Position numbers and translations under genes: made by a program. A stretch of 64,000 nt of DNA from Pseudomonas baltica (GTDB taxonomy: Bacteria > Pseudomonadota > Gammaproteobacteria > Pseudomonadales > Pseudomonadaceae), in the NCBI RefSeq assembly GCF_031880315.1, contig NZ_CP134771.1:5705001-5769000 (forward strand), written 5' to 3'. The stretch's first letter is position 1. Each line of letters opens with the position of its first letter. The notes under the pieces are model-generated. The model was not told the origin of the DNA. It worked only from the letters and a program-made list of their open reading frames with translations, and searched no databases. This document shows, in pieces, positions 41,939-50,453 of the stretch.

Positions 41939-43351
41939 TCAATGCTGTTTGTTCAACTCGAAGCGCTGGATGCGCCCGACCACCAACCAGTAGCAGGCCA
42001 CCGCGATCAGCCCGTGAGCGCCGACATAAAGCAGGGCGCCATCAAACGAACCGGTGGTTTGCAGGATGTAGCCGATCACCACCGGGGTGATGATCCCCGC
42101 GGTGTTGCCGAAGGCGTTGAACACCCCGCCCGTGGTGCCGATCAGCTCCTTGGGCGCGGTGTCGGCCACCACCGTCCAGCCCATCGAGCCGAAGCCTTTG
42201 CCGAAGAAGGCCAGGCTCATCAGCACCACCACCCAGGTCGCGCTGTTGGCGTAGTTGCACAAGATGATGCAGGCGCTCAGCAGCAGGCCGACGGTGATGG
42301 GGATCTTGCGCGCCAGGCTCAGGTTGCCGCTTTTCTTCAGTATCAGGTCGGAAATGAAGCCGCTGGAGACGCCGCCCACCAGACCGCACAGCGCCGGAAT
42401 GGCGGCGATGAAGCCGGCCTGGAGGATGTCGAAGCCGCGCTCCTTGACCAGGTAAATCGGGAACCAGGTCATGAAGAACCAGGTAATCGAGGTGATGCAG
42501 TACTGGGCCAGGAAGATGCCCACCAGCATCCGGCTGCGAAACAGCTGGCCGATTTCACTCAGCTTCATGCCCTTGCCGTTGTTGTCTGCCTTGGTCTTGA
42601 TGCTTTCCAGATCGACCAGGCCATCACCTGCGCGGATATATTCGAGCTCCGCTTCGTTGATTTTCGGATGGTTGATCGGCAGGTAATACAGCTTCCACCA
42701 CAGTGCACCGATCACCAGGCCGATGGCACCCATGATGATGAACACGTATTCCCAGCCATAGGTAAAGCACAGCCAGCCCATGATTGGCGTGAACAGCGCC
42801 AGCGACAGGTACTGCGCGCTGTTGAAGATCGCTCCGGCGATCCCGCGTTCGGAGGATGGGAACCACGCGGCGATGATCCGCCCGGAGGCCGGGCCGACCG
42901 GCGATTCGGCGGCGCCAAGCAAAAAGCGCAAGGCCAGCAGCAGCGGCACGATCATGCCGATGAAGTGCACCAGACCCATCATCACCGTAAAGCACGACCA
43001 TACCGTGACTGCGAGCATCATCGAGCGTTTCGAGCCGATGCGGTCAGTCAGCCAGCCGGACGGAATCAGGAAGATCACATAGGCCCAGCTGAAGGCCGAG
43101 AACAGGTAGCCCATCTCCACCGAGCTGATGCCTAGCTCCTTGCCCATGTCGGCGCCAGCCACCGACAGCGCGGCGCGGTCGCCGGTGCTCAGGGCCAGCA
43201 CGACGGTGATCAGGGCGAGTATCACAAAGCGATAGCGGCTCTTGCGCAGTGTCGCGGCGTTGGACTGCACGGCATCGCCGGTGGCCGCCGCCAGTTGCGG
43301 ATCGGACTGGGGCGTCATCCCCGCCAGTGCATAGGGTTTGTTAGTGCTCAT
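41939..43351 (-). CDS. MFS sugar-acid transporter (ACS family), paralogue of the 36.5 kb gene
   Basis: A 470-residue 12-helix symporter. The helix-1 region S-T-G-D-R-A-A-L-S-V-A-G-A-D-M-G and the following G-I-S-S-V-E-M-G-Y-L-F-S-A-F-S-W-A-Y are almost the same as in the plus-strand transporter, and similarity continues through W-F-P-S-S-E-R-G and F-P-I-Y-L-V-K-E-R-G-F-D-I-L-Q-A-G. Likely imports a related sugar acid. In the operon it follows the Dabb gene with a hairpin-containing 82-base gap and precedes uxuA. Confidence 0.9.
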   Translation of the reverse strand: MSTNKPYALAGMTPQSDPQLAAATGDAVQSNAATLRKSRYRFVILALITVVLALSTGDRAALSVAGADMGKELGISSVEMGYLFSAFSWAYVIFLIPSGWLTDRIGSKRSMMLAVTVWSCFTVMMGLVHFIGMIVPLLLALRFLLGAAESPVGPASGRIIAAWFPSSERGIAGAIFNSAQYLSLALFTPIMGWLCFTYGWEYVFIIMGAIGLVIGALWWKLYYLPINHPKINEAELEYIRAGDGLVDLESIKTKADNNGKGMKLSEIGQLFRSRMLVGIFLAQYCITSITWFFMTWFPIYLVKERGFDILQAGFIAAIPALCGLVGGVSSGFISDLILKKSGNLSLARKIPITVGLLLSACIILCNYANSATWVVVLMSLAFFGKGFGSMGWTVVADTAPKELIGTTGGVFNAFGNTAGIITPVVIGYILQTTGSFDGALLYVGAHGLIAVACYWLVVGRIQRFELNKQH

Positions 43352-43389
43352 GGTTGCCTCGGCTAATTATTCTTGTGTGCAGCGAGGTT

Positions 43390-43411
43390 GCCTGCGGGGT
43401 TGGCCGCAGGC
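43390..43411 (-). terminator. Stem-loop between the Dabb and MFS genes
   Basis: GCCTGCGG and CCGCAGGC form a perfect eight-base stem with a six-base loop inside the minus-strand operon. It may attenuate read-through from the Dabb gene into the MFS and uxuA genes, or separate two transcription units. Confidence 0.5.
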
Positions 43412-43433
43412 GCTCATAGGGTCGATCGGCGTA

Positions 43434-43727
43434 TTACTCCGTATAGTCCACCGCCACCCATTCGAAGTAAGGCTTGAGTCTGGCGACCAACGCCTGATGG
43501 GCGGGGTGGGGCAGGTAGCGCTCGACACCGCTGGCGTCATCGAAGCTGGCGTCCAGCAAATAATCCCAGCAGATCGGACGGTCCAGTTCGTTGGCGGCCA
43601 CGCGCCAGGCACGGACGAAATCGATCTGCCGTTCAAGGTCGACCATGCCTTGCACCAACTCGGCTTCGAGCGCGGGCTGATGGGCTACGTCGGGAAGCCG
43701 TCGGAACATCACCACATGGCGCATCAT
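43434..43727 (-). CDS. Dabb-family (stress-responsive alpha/beta barrel) protein
   Basis: A 97-residue ferredoxin-like protein: M-R-H-V-V-M-F-R at the start, an internal V-A-A-N-E-L-D segment, and L-L-D-A-S-F-D-D-A-S-G-V-E-R-Y-L-P-H-P-A-H at the centre are typical of Dabb. Members are small dimeric proteins, some catalytic (olivetolic acid cyclase), most unassigned. Its ATG overlaps the NTF2-like stop by four bases, so it belongs to the RraA/NTF2/Dabb unit. Role in the pathway is unknown. Confidence 0.85.
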   Translation of the reverse strand: MMRHVVMFRRLPDVAHQPALEAELVQGMVDLERQIDFVRAWRVAANELDRPICWDYLLDASFDDASGVERYLPHPAHQALVARLKPYFEWVAVDYTE

Positions 43728-44173
43728 GCTGCACCGCCTGGCTCAAGGTGGTAACCACGGCCGCTATAGTCGAAATCCACCAGTTGGTTGATTGCGACCT
43801 GCTGGTCGGCGGGTGAAGCGTAATAGGCGCGGATTTCTTTGATCAGGCCGCTGTCGGCATCGAAGATGTACCACTCGTCGCCGCGCAAGGCGGTGCCAAG
43901 CTTGCCTTTCCAGTGGGTCCACTCGATCACCGCCTCGTCGCTGTCGTGGCTGATGAGAATTTTCTCGATGGTCCACTGTGAGCCAAGGTTTGCCACGCAC
44001 CACTGCCATTTGCGGGCGATGGTGTCGGCGCTGCGCCACGGGATGTCCGGCAGGCCGTCGGGGAAGTAGTGCACGGCGTCCGCAGTGAAGCACGACACCA
44101 GCTTGTCGTAGTCGGCTTCGTTGCAGGCCGCGAAGTAGCGGCGGATGGTCTGGGCGTGTTGGTGCTCGGCCAT
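43724..44173 (-). CDS. NTF2-like / SnoaL-type protein
   Basis: A 149-residue cone-shaped alpha+beta protein of the NTF2 superfamily: I-R-R-Y-F-A-A-C-N-E-A-D-Y-D-K-L-V-S-C-F early, W-T-H-W-K-G-K and A-L-R-G-D-E-W-Y-I-F-D in the sheet. Such folds act as isomerases, hydratases or small-molecule binders. ATG 44173 is chosen by family length; the frame is open to 44338 inside the rraA-like gene. It is coupled to the Dabb gene by ATGA and lies four bases after the RraA-like stop. It may isomerise or hydrate a pathway intermediate, by inference from context only. Confidence 0.82.
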   Translation of the reverse strand: MAEHQHAQTIRRYFAACNEADYDKLVSCFTADAVHYFPDGLPDIPWRSADTIARKWQWCVANLGSQWTIEKILISHDSDEAVIEWTHWKGKLGTALRGDEWYIFDADSGLIKEIRAYYASPADQQVAINQLVDFDYSGRGYHLEPGGAA

Positions 44174-44177
44174 GGGC

Positions 44178-44984
44178 TTAATCCTTTTGGTGAACGATGC
44201 TGGCGATGGACGGACGGCCCGAGACGACCCAGTCGTGATACGCCGCGACCGATTCCGGGCTCGGTGGATAGACACCCCACAGCGGCTCGCCGGACGCGAT
44301 GCGCATGGCCAGGTAGCCTTCGATGTCGTCCTGTTCAAGGCACACTTCGGCTAGCTCCGCAGCCAGGTGGGCGGGCACCAGCGTGAGGCCGTCGACGTCG
44401 CCGACGATCACGTCACCGGGATAGACCGCCAGGCCCGCGCAGCCGATAGGCACCTGCAAGTCCGCCACGTGGTGATAAGAAATACGCGTGGTCGCGGTGA
44501 TTTCCCGGGCATAGGCGGGCAGCGGCAAAGCGGCGATTTCGCTGCCGTCGCGCAGGGCACCATCGGTGACGATGGCGCGGGCGCCACGGGCCAGCAGGCG
44601 GGTCACCAGGATATTGCCGGCCGAAGCGGCAGCGGGGTCGTTGCGGCTGTCGATCACCAGCACGTCACCTGGCTTGATCTGCTCGACGCCCTGCCATTGC
44701 AAATTGTCGCCATTGGGCTTGGTGGTCATGGTGCCGTAGGTGTCGATGTCTTCACGGGCCGGGATAAACCGCATGGTGAAGGCGCGGCCGGCGAAGGCCT
44801 TGGTCTTCGGGCCGCTGATGGCGCGCAGGCCGACGAAGGCCGGCTGGCGGTAGCCACGCTTGAACAGTTGAGTGGTCAGCGAGCCACTGCTGCAACGGGC
44901 GAGTTTGGCGAGGGTTTCGTCGCTGACCTCTACCTGGCGATTGGCGCTGTTGTCGTAATGGTCAGCGTATTGGTGAATCGTCAT
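44178..44984 (-). CDS. RraA-like aldolase/decarboxylase family protein
   Basis: A 268-residue protein with the RraA/HMG-aldolase fold. G-V-E-Q-I-K-P-G-D-V-L-V-I-D, G-A-R-A-I-V-T-D-G-A-L-R-D and Y-P-G-D-V-I-V-G-D-V-D-G-L are the conserved blocks, with the metal-site acidic residues D-G..R-D present. Related enzymes are 4-hydroxy-4-methyl-2-oxoglutarate aldolases and oxaloacetate decarboxylases. AGGAG seven bases upstream fixes ATG 44984. First gene of the five-gene minus operon. It probably cleaves a 2-keto acid made by the dehydratases. Confidence 0.85.
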   Translation of the reverse strand: MTIHQYADHYDNSANRQVEVSDETLAKLARCSSGSLTTQLFKRGYRQPAFVGLRAISGPKTKAFAGRAFTMRFIPAREDIDTYGTMTTKPNGDNLQWQGVEQIKPGDVLVIDSRNDPAAASAGNILVTRLLARGARAIVTDGALRDGSEIAALPLPAYAREITATTRISYHHVADLQVPIGCAGLAVYPGDVIVGDVDGLTLVPAHLAAELAEVCLEQDDIEGYLAMRIASGEPLWGVYPPSPESVAAYHDWVVSGRPSIASIVHQKD

Positions 44985-45162
44985 TGTTGTTCTCCTGTCG
45001 GCGGGGCGGGCTCGGTAGTCTTTCGGCGGGCACAATTCCCGCATGCTGGGACTGCGAGAAGGGAGACCCTGATGTTCATATCGATCCTAGGCGCCCGGGT
45101 TATCGATGGAAATAGCCAAAGGGGGTACGCTGTTGGCTCAGTTCCAACAGGTGGGATTAGCG

Positions 45163-46755
45163 ATGAAATCAACAGATGGCACGGCGGCCGTGGAGAAAGC
45201 GCTGGATGTACTGGAGGCCATTGGCTCGGCGGCGCAGGGCCTGAACCAGCTGCAGTTGGCCGAACAGGTGCAGCTGCCACGTACCACGCTGTACCGCATA
45301 TTGGGCAGTCTGGTGGAACGTGGCATGGTCCGCCGCGACCCGTTGCGCAAGGTATACCGCCTGGGTTTTCGCTATCTGGAACTGGTGCGCAACGCTTATC
45401 TCAAGCCTGATCTGGTGGCGGCAGCCAGCGTCGAGCTGCGGGCGCTGCGCGACCTGACGGGGGAGACCTCCTACCTGGCGGTGCTCGATGGCAATCAGGT
45501 GATGTCCCTGGAGCGCTGCGACGGTGCCCACACCACACGTTCGGCGGCGGCGTTGGGGCGCAGCAAGCCGGTGTATTGCACCGGGCAGGGCAAGGCCATC
45601 CTCAGCGCCATGAAAGAGGCCGAGCGCGAGCAAATTCTCAAGGGCCTGCCGCTCATCGAACTGACCCCGAAAACCCTCACCGACCGACGTCAGCTGCAGA
45701 TCGAGCTGCAGGTCACCGGTGCCCGTGGCTATGCCATCGATGACGAGGAGATTGTGCTCGGCGTCCGCTGTGTGGCGGCGCCGATCGTCGATGACAACGG
45801 CGTGGTGCAGGGCGCCCTCAGCGTCGCCGGTCCGGCCTATCGCCTGCCGCGCAGCCGCCTCGAACTGCTGGGTCCGGAGCTGGCCGAGGCAGCGCGGCGG
45901 GTGGGTGCGCAACTGCGGGTGGCCCAGGCCGGGGCGGCGGATGGCACCATCCGGACGGTGGGTGGCAACTGGTCGTTTTTTGGCTCCTTTCCGCGGTGGT
46001 CGGCAGCGCGCCAGTGCCTGTATTGGGCCGACACCCTGGCGCCGGCGATCCACGTGCTGGAGCAGGGGGAGGAGCGTGTGCTGGTGCGCTTCGATTCGCC
46101 CATCAGCGGCCTCGAACTATTGACAGATGGCTTGCTGGTCAGCCATGGCAACGGCTGGAGTCGGGTCGATTTCGACGGCGTCGAGCGGCCGTTGCAGGAT
46201 TGGCCAGGCAAGGGCCTGCTGTGCCTGGCGCTGCACCCGGATGGCTCGCCCTGGGCCTGTATCGCCACGGCGGGCGGTTGCAGGTTGGGTGAGTTGAGCG
46301 GCGGCCAGTTGCGCGATCCGCTGAGCGTCGCCGAGCCCATCGCCGCCTTGCGTTGGGACGCCAGCGGCACCCAGCTGTACGCCAGTGCGCCGCAGAGCGG
46401 CAGCATCTATCGCGTGCAAAAAGGCACCCAGAGCTTGCGCCGCCTGGCAACGCTGGCCAAGGGCGCGGGCAGCCTCGGGGGGCTGGCCATCGACGGCCAG
46501 GGCGGTATCTGGACGACCCTCAGCGACGGCTGGAGCCTGGTGCGTTTCAGTGAGGATGGCAGCCTCGATCGCATGATCGGCCTGCCGGTGCCATGTCCCA
46601 CCGACCTGTGTCTGGGTGGCGTGGAGGGTGACCAGCTGTGGATCACCACCTCGCGCCAATCACTGAACCGCGAGACCTTGGTCAACGCGCCGGCTTCGGG
46701 TTATCTGCTGTCGTTGCGACCGGCGGATATCGTCGAGCCTGCGGGTGGGCGTTGA
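45163..46755 (+). CDS. IclR regulator fused to an SMP-30/gluconolactonase-like propeller
   Basis: A 530-residue fusion, about twice the usual IclR length. Residues 1-75 are an IclR winged helix (A-V-E-K-A-L-D-V-L-E-A-I, L-P-R-T-T-L-Y-R-I-L) and 80-255 its effector domain (G-R-S-K-P-V-Y-C-T-G-Q-G-K-A). Residues 265-530 resemble SMP-30/gluconolactonase propellers: R-Q-C-L-Y-W-A-D, then L-P-V-P-C-P-T-D-L-C-L-G-G. The expected metal ligands look lost: E-G-P reads S-F-P, P-N-G reads P-I-A, P-D-G reads L-G-G. So the propeller probably senses a lactone or sugar acid rather than hydrolysing it. Divergent from the RraA operon. The open frame extends to 45106, but IclR homology begins at 45163. Confidence 0.85.
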   Translation: MKSTDGTAAVEKALDVLEAIGSAAQGLNQLQLAEQVQLPRTTLYRILGSLVERGMVRRDPLRKVYRLGFRYLELVRNAYLKPDLVAAASVELRALRDLTGETSYLAVLDGNQVMSLERCDGAHTTRSAAALGRSKPVYCTGQGKAILSAMKEAEREQILKGLPLIELTPKTLTDRRQLQIELQVTGARGYAIDDEEIVLGVRCVAAPIVDDNGVVQGALSVAGPAYRLPRSRLELLGPELAEAARRVGAQLRVAQAGAADGTIRTVGGNWSFFGSFPRWSAARQCLYWADTLAPAIHVLEQGEERVLVRFDSPISGLELLTDGLLVSHGNGWSRVDFDGVERPLQDWPGKGLLCLALHPDGSPWACIATAGGCRLGELSGGQLRDPLSVAEPIAALRWDASGTQLYASAPQSGSIYRVQKGTQSLRRLATLAKGAGSLGGLAIDGQGGIWTTLSDGWSLVRFSEDGSLDRMIGLPVPCPTDLCLGGVEGDQLWITTSRQSLNRETLVNAPASGYLLSLRPADIVEPAGGR

Positions 46756-46865
46756 TGATTTGTTTCCCGCCTCTCGCCTCTCGCTTGCTGTCTTGCGCAA
46801 TGCTGGGCTCGACCCGATATTTTGTATCGAGGATGCAAGATCAATAACCAGAAATCTTAACATTT

Positions 46866-46884
46866 GCGACTAATTACCATTTAC
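46866..46884. promoter_or_regulatory. Possible Fur box
   Basis: Read on the minus strand, these 19 bases match the consensus GATAATGATAATCATTATC at 12 of 19 positions, and they lie about 125 bases before the TonB receptor start. The match is moderate, but the location upstream of an iron-uptake-type receptor is what Fur control predicts. Confidence 0.45.
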
Positions 46885-47007
46885 AAGCCTGAGTATTTTG
46901 TTACATTTGCGCTCCCGCACGTAGCCCTTGGCCATCTACCTGCACGTCTAGCGCGCCGGTTTCCACCAAGGAGCAACGTGCATTTTGCCTAGCTCAGGAA
47001 CCACAAG

Positions 47008-49380
47008 ATGCTCCGTCCCGTTCTGTCCGCCCTGACCGCAGCCATTGCGATCGGGCTGTCCACTGCTGCATCGGCAGCGCCTGTTCACCTGGATCTGCCA
47101 GCCCAGCCATTGGCGACTTCTCTGAGTCAGCTTGGCAAGGCCAGCGGCCTGCAGGTGACGTTCGATCCGCAAACCGTGGCCGGCAAACACGCGCAAGCGC
47201 TGCGGGGCGATCTGGAGCCGGCACAGGCGTTGCAACAGTTGCTGGCGGGCAGCGGGCTGACCTCAAGCGTCGAGGGCCATTCGGTACGCGTCGTGCAGCA
47301 GGCGTCGGGAGCGGTGACCCTGGACGGTGTCAACATCAACGCTAACGCAGACACCAGCCTCGCCGGTGTCGCCACCACCGAAGGTACGAAGTCCTACACC
47401 ACCGGTTCAATGAACACCGCGACCAAGCTCAATCTGTCGATTCGCGAGACGCCGCAGTCGGTGAGCGTGATCACTCGTCAGCGCATGGAAGATCAGGGCA
47501 TGAATGACCTGAACGATGTGGTCAAGTTCGCGCCAGGGGTGACCTTGCACAAGACCGCCTCCGATCGGCAGGAGTTTCTGGCGCGCGGCTTCAAGATCGA
47601 CAACATCATGTACGACGGGCTGCCGACCAGCATCAGCACCTACACCCAAGACGTGATCTCGTCGGCGGACTTGAGCATCTACGACCGCGTCGAGGTGGTG
47701 CGCGGGGCGACCGGCTTGATGACCGGCGCCGGCAGCCCGGCGGCTACTCTCAACCTGGTGCGCAAGCGTCCGACCGCCACGCCGCAGGTCAGCGTCACTA
47801 CCAGCGCGGGTAGCTGGGATCGCTATCGCACCGAGGTGGATGCCTCCAACAAGCTCAACGACTCGGGCACTCTGCGCGGTCGCGTGGTCGCGGCCTATCA
47901 GGACCAGCACAGCTTCGCCGACGTGCGCGAGAACCAGCGCCAGACGTTCTACGGCATTCTCGAAGCCGACCTCAGCGATAGCACCACCTGGACCCTGGGC
48001 GCCTCCAAGCAGCGGGACGACAACACCTCGGACTGGGGCGGCTTGCCCAGCGGGCCGAACGGTGAAGACCTGCACCTGGCGCGCTCGACCTTTCTGAGCA
48101 ACGACTGGTCGTACTGGGACAAGGACAACGTCAGTGTCTTCACCGATGTCACCCACCGTTTCGATAACGGTTGGACCGGCAAACTGGCTGCCGCCAAGAT
48201 CTGGGCCGATGCGGACACCTTTTCCAGCTATCCGGGCTACAGCTCCGCCACCGGCTGGAGCCAGTATTCGGGCAAGTACATCGACAGTGATGATCAGACC
48301 AACCTGGATGCTTCTCTCTCGGGGCCGTTTCAATTGTTCGGACGCGAGCACGAACTGGCGGTGGGGGCGAGCTATCGGCGCGAGAAGTTCGACCAATACG
48401 GTGGCTGGACCGACGGCACGCCGATCGACATCTATCACTTGGATCACAGCGCGATCGCCAAGCCCAGCGTCGACATGACTAAATGGCAGTTGCGAAATAC
48501 GGCCACCGAAAAGGCCGCCTATGCGGTCGCCCGTTTCAATCCGATCGATCCGCTGCACGTCATCATCGGCAGCCGTATCAGCTGGTACGACTACGACGAC
48601 CGGTCGGGGACGGGTGACTACAACGTGAGTCAGGAGGTGACACCGTACGCCGGTGTCATCTACGACCTCAACGACACCTATTCGCTGTATGCCAGCTACA
48701 CGCAGATCTTCAAGCCGCAGAGCCAGTTGGACGTCAATAAGACCGTGCTGGATCCGATGTCGGGTGAAAACTACGAGATCGGCCTCAAGGGCGAGTATTT
48801 CGACAAGACCCTGAACGCCTCGGTGGCATTATTCGATATGGTTCAGAAAGACCGCGCCTACGCGGTTCAGGACCCGCAGATCAATTGCCCATCCTATCCC
48901 CAGGCGTGCTACGCCGCTGCAGGCAAGGTCCGCAGCCAGGGTATCGATGCCGAGTTGACGGGGGCCCTCACACCCGATTGGCAGTTCTCCGCCTCCTATA
49001 CCTACGTGCTCAGCCAGTACGTCGAGGACGCTACCAAGAGCAACGAAGGCAAGCTGTTCGCACCTGAACAGCCCAAGCACCTGTTCAAACTGGCGACCAA
49101 CTACAACTTGCCGGGTGAGTTGAACAAATGGCGGGTGGGTGCGGATCTGTTCGCGCAGAGTGCGACGTTCAACCGGGTCGGGACGGGCACTGCCGATCAG
49201 AAGGCCTATGGCATCGTCGGCCTGATGACCGGCTACAAGTTCGACGACCATTGGGATGGCCGTGTGAACTTCAACAACGTCTTCAATACGCGCTACTGGC
49301 AAGGGATCCCGAAATCCGGCGGCGCCGGCCAGTACGGCGACCCACGCAACCTGATGTTCTCGCTCAAGTGGACGCTCTGA
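47008..49380 (+). CDS. TonB-dependent siderophore receptor with STN signalling domain
   Basis: A 790-residue outer-membrane receptor. The signal peptide ends near residue 24 (A-A-S-A-A-P-V). Residues 25-95 form a secretin/TonB N-terminal (STN) domain (L-D-L-P-A-Q-P-L-A-T-S-L), as in FpvA/PupB/FecA-type transducers. The plug follows (R-E-T-P-Q-S-V-S-V-I-T-R, D-R-V-E-V-V-R-G-A-T-G-L), then a 22-strand barrel. The last strand (L-M-F-S-L-K-W-T-L) ends in Leu rather than Phe. The FhuE/ferripyoverdine-like layout suggests a hydroxamate siderophore. No sigma/anti-sigma pair is adjacent, although the STN domain implies one elsewhere. Confidence 0.88.
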   Translation: MLRPVLSALTAAIAIGLSTAASAAPVHLDLPAQPLATSLSQLGKASGLQVTFDPQTVAGKHAQALRGDLEPAQALQQLLAGSGLTSSVEGHSVRVVQQASGAVTLDGVNINANADTSLAGVATTEGTKSYTTGSMNTATKLNLSIRETPQSVSVITRQRMEDQGMNDLNDVVKFAPGVTLHKTASDRQEFLARGFKIDNIMYDGLPTSISTYTQDVISSADLSIYDRVEVVRGATGLMTGAGSPAATLNLVRKRPTATPQVSVTTSAGSWDRYRTEVDASNKLNDSGTLRGRVVAAYQDQHSFADVRENQRQTFYGILEADLSDSTTWTLGASKQRDDNTSDWGGLPSGPNGEDLHLARSTFLSNDWSYWDKDNVSVFTDVTHRFDNGWTGKLAAAKIWADADTFSSYPGYSSATGWSQYSGKYIDSDDQTNLDASLSGPFQLFGREHELAVGASYRREKFDQYGGWTDGTPIDIYHLDHSAIAKPSVDMTKWQLRNTATEKAAYAVARFNPIDPLHVIIGSRISWYDYDDRSGTGDYNVSQEVTPYAGVIYDLNDTYSLYASYTQIFKPQSQLDVNKTVLDPMSGENYEIGLKGEYFDKTLNASVALFDMVQKDRAYAVQDPQINCPSYPQACYAAAGKVRSQGIDAELTGALTPDWQFSASYTYVLSQYVEDATKSNEGKLFAPEQPKHLFKLATNYNLPGELNKWRVGADLFAQSATFNRVGTGTADQKAYGIVGLMTGYKFDDHWDGRVNFNNVFNTRYWQGIPKSGGAGQYGDPRNLMFSLKWTL

Positions 49381-49402
49381 TCCCTCGCGCTTGAACGCTG
49401 CC

Positions 49403-49430
49403 GATAAACCCCGCACACGCGGGGTTTATC
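49403..49430. terminator. Strong bidirectional terminator
   Basis: GATAAACCCCGC and GCGGGGTTTATC are perfect 12-base arms with a four-base loop, flanked by ATTT on one side. It lies between the TonB receptor gene and the convergent LysR gene and can work both ways. Confidence 0.9.
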
Positions 49431-49438
49431 ATTTCTGC

Positions 49439-50344
49439 TCAGGGTTCGTTGCGCTCCTTGATGAAGTCCACGAACGCCCGCAGTGGCGCGGGCAGATGCT
49501 TGCGTCCGGGGTAGTAGAGGAACGGCCCGCTGAACGCCGGCCACCACTCTTCGAGTACCGGCTCCAGTGCACCGCTGTCCAGGTACGGCCGCAGCCAGTC
49601 TTCGAACAGATACACCACGCCCAGGCCGCGCACGGCGGCATCGACCGCCAGGTCGACGGCGCCGCCGATGCTCACCTGCAGCGGCCCGGTAGGGTCGACG
49701 CGCAGGCTGTCTTCGCCGCGCTCGAACTCCCAGACCGGTACGTTGCCGCTGGGGAACTTGCCGCGCAGGCACGCGTGATCGAGCAACTCGCGGGGGTGCG
49801 CGGGGCGGCCGGCGCGGTCCAGGTAAGCCGGCGCGGCGGCTGCTGCGAAGCGCTGCACGCGGGGGCCGATGGGCACGGCGATCATGTCCTGCTCCAGGCG
49901 CTCGTCGTAGCGGATGCCCGCATCGAAGCCGGCGGCGAGCATGTCGACGAAGCTTTCCTCGGCGACCACCTCGAGGCGGATATTCGGGTAGGCCTGGAGG
50001 AACGGCGTAATGATTGCCGGCAGCACCAGGCGCGCGGCACTGACCGGCACGTTGAGGCGCAAGGTGCCAGCGGGGCGGTCGCGAAAGTGATTGACCACAT
50101 CCAGCGCTGCCTCGACCTCGTCCAGCGCCGGTACCAGCCGCTCCAGCAGGCGGCTGCCGGCTTCGGTAGGGGCGACGCTGCGGGTGCTGCGGTTGAGCAG
50201 GCGCACGCCCAGGTGGGCTTCGACCCGGCGCACGGCGTCGCTGAGGCTCGAGGCGGACTTGCCACTGAGCCGCGCACCTTCCCGAAAGCCCCCGGCTTGC
50301 ACCACGGCGCGCAAGGCCAGCAGGTCTTGCAGATCGGTTTTCAT
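49439..50344 (-). CDS. LysR-family transcriptional regulator
   Basis: A 301-residue regulator: helix-turn-helix R-E-G-A-R-L-S-G-K-S-A-S-S-L-S-D-A-V-R-R (about residues 21-40) and a periplasmic-binding-like domain from about residue 90 (G-T-L-R-L-N-V-P-V-S-A-A-R). Belongs to the CrgA-like group. Divergent from the aldo/keto reductase at 50454 with 109 bases between, so it probably controls that gene, repeating the layout at 18.8-20.8 kb. Confidence 0.9.
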   Translation of the reverse strand: MKTDLQDLLALRAVVQAGGFREGARLSGKSASSLSDAVRRVEAHLGVRLLNRSTRSVAPTEAGSRLLERLVPALDEVEAALDVVNHFRDRPAGTLRLNVPVSAARLVLPAIITPFLQAYPNIRLEVVAEESFVDMLAAGFDAGIRYDERLEQDMIAVPIGPRVQRFAAAAAPAYLDRAGRPAHPRELLDHACLRGKFPSGNVPVWEFERGEDSLRVDPTGPLQVSIGGAVDLAVDAAVRGLGVVYLFEDWLRPYLDSGALEPVLEEWWPAFSGPFLYYPGRKHLPAPLRAFVDFIKERNEP

Positions 50345-50453
50345 TGTTCGCTCTCCCGTACAACCCGTGCCGATTTCACTCCATTATCACGCAGGGGGTC
50401 AACGCCTATAGTGCCTGGGTGCTCATATCCAGCGTTTACCCCAGGAGACTCAT

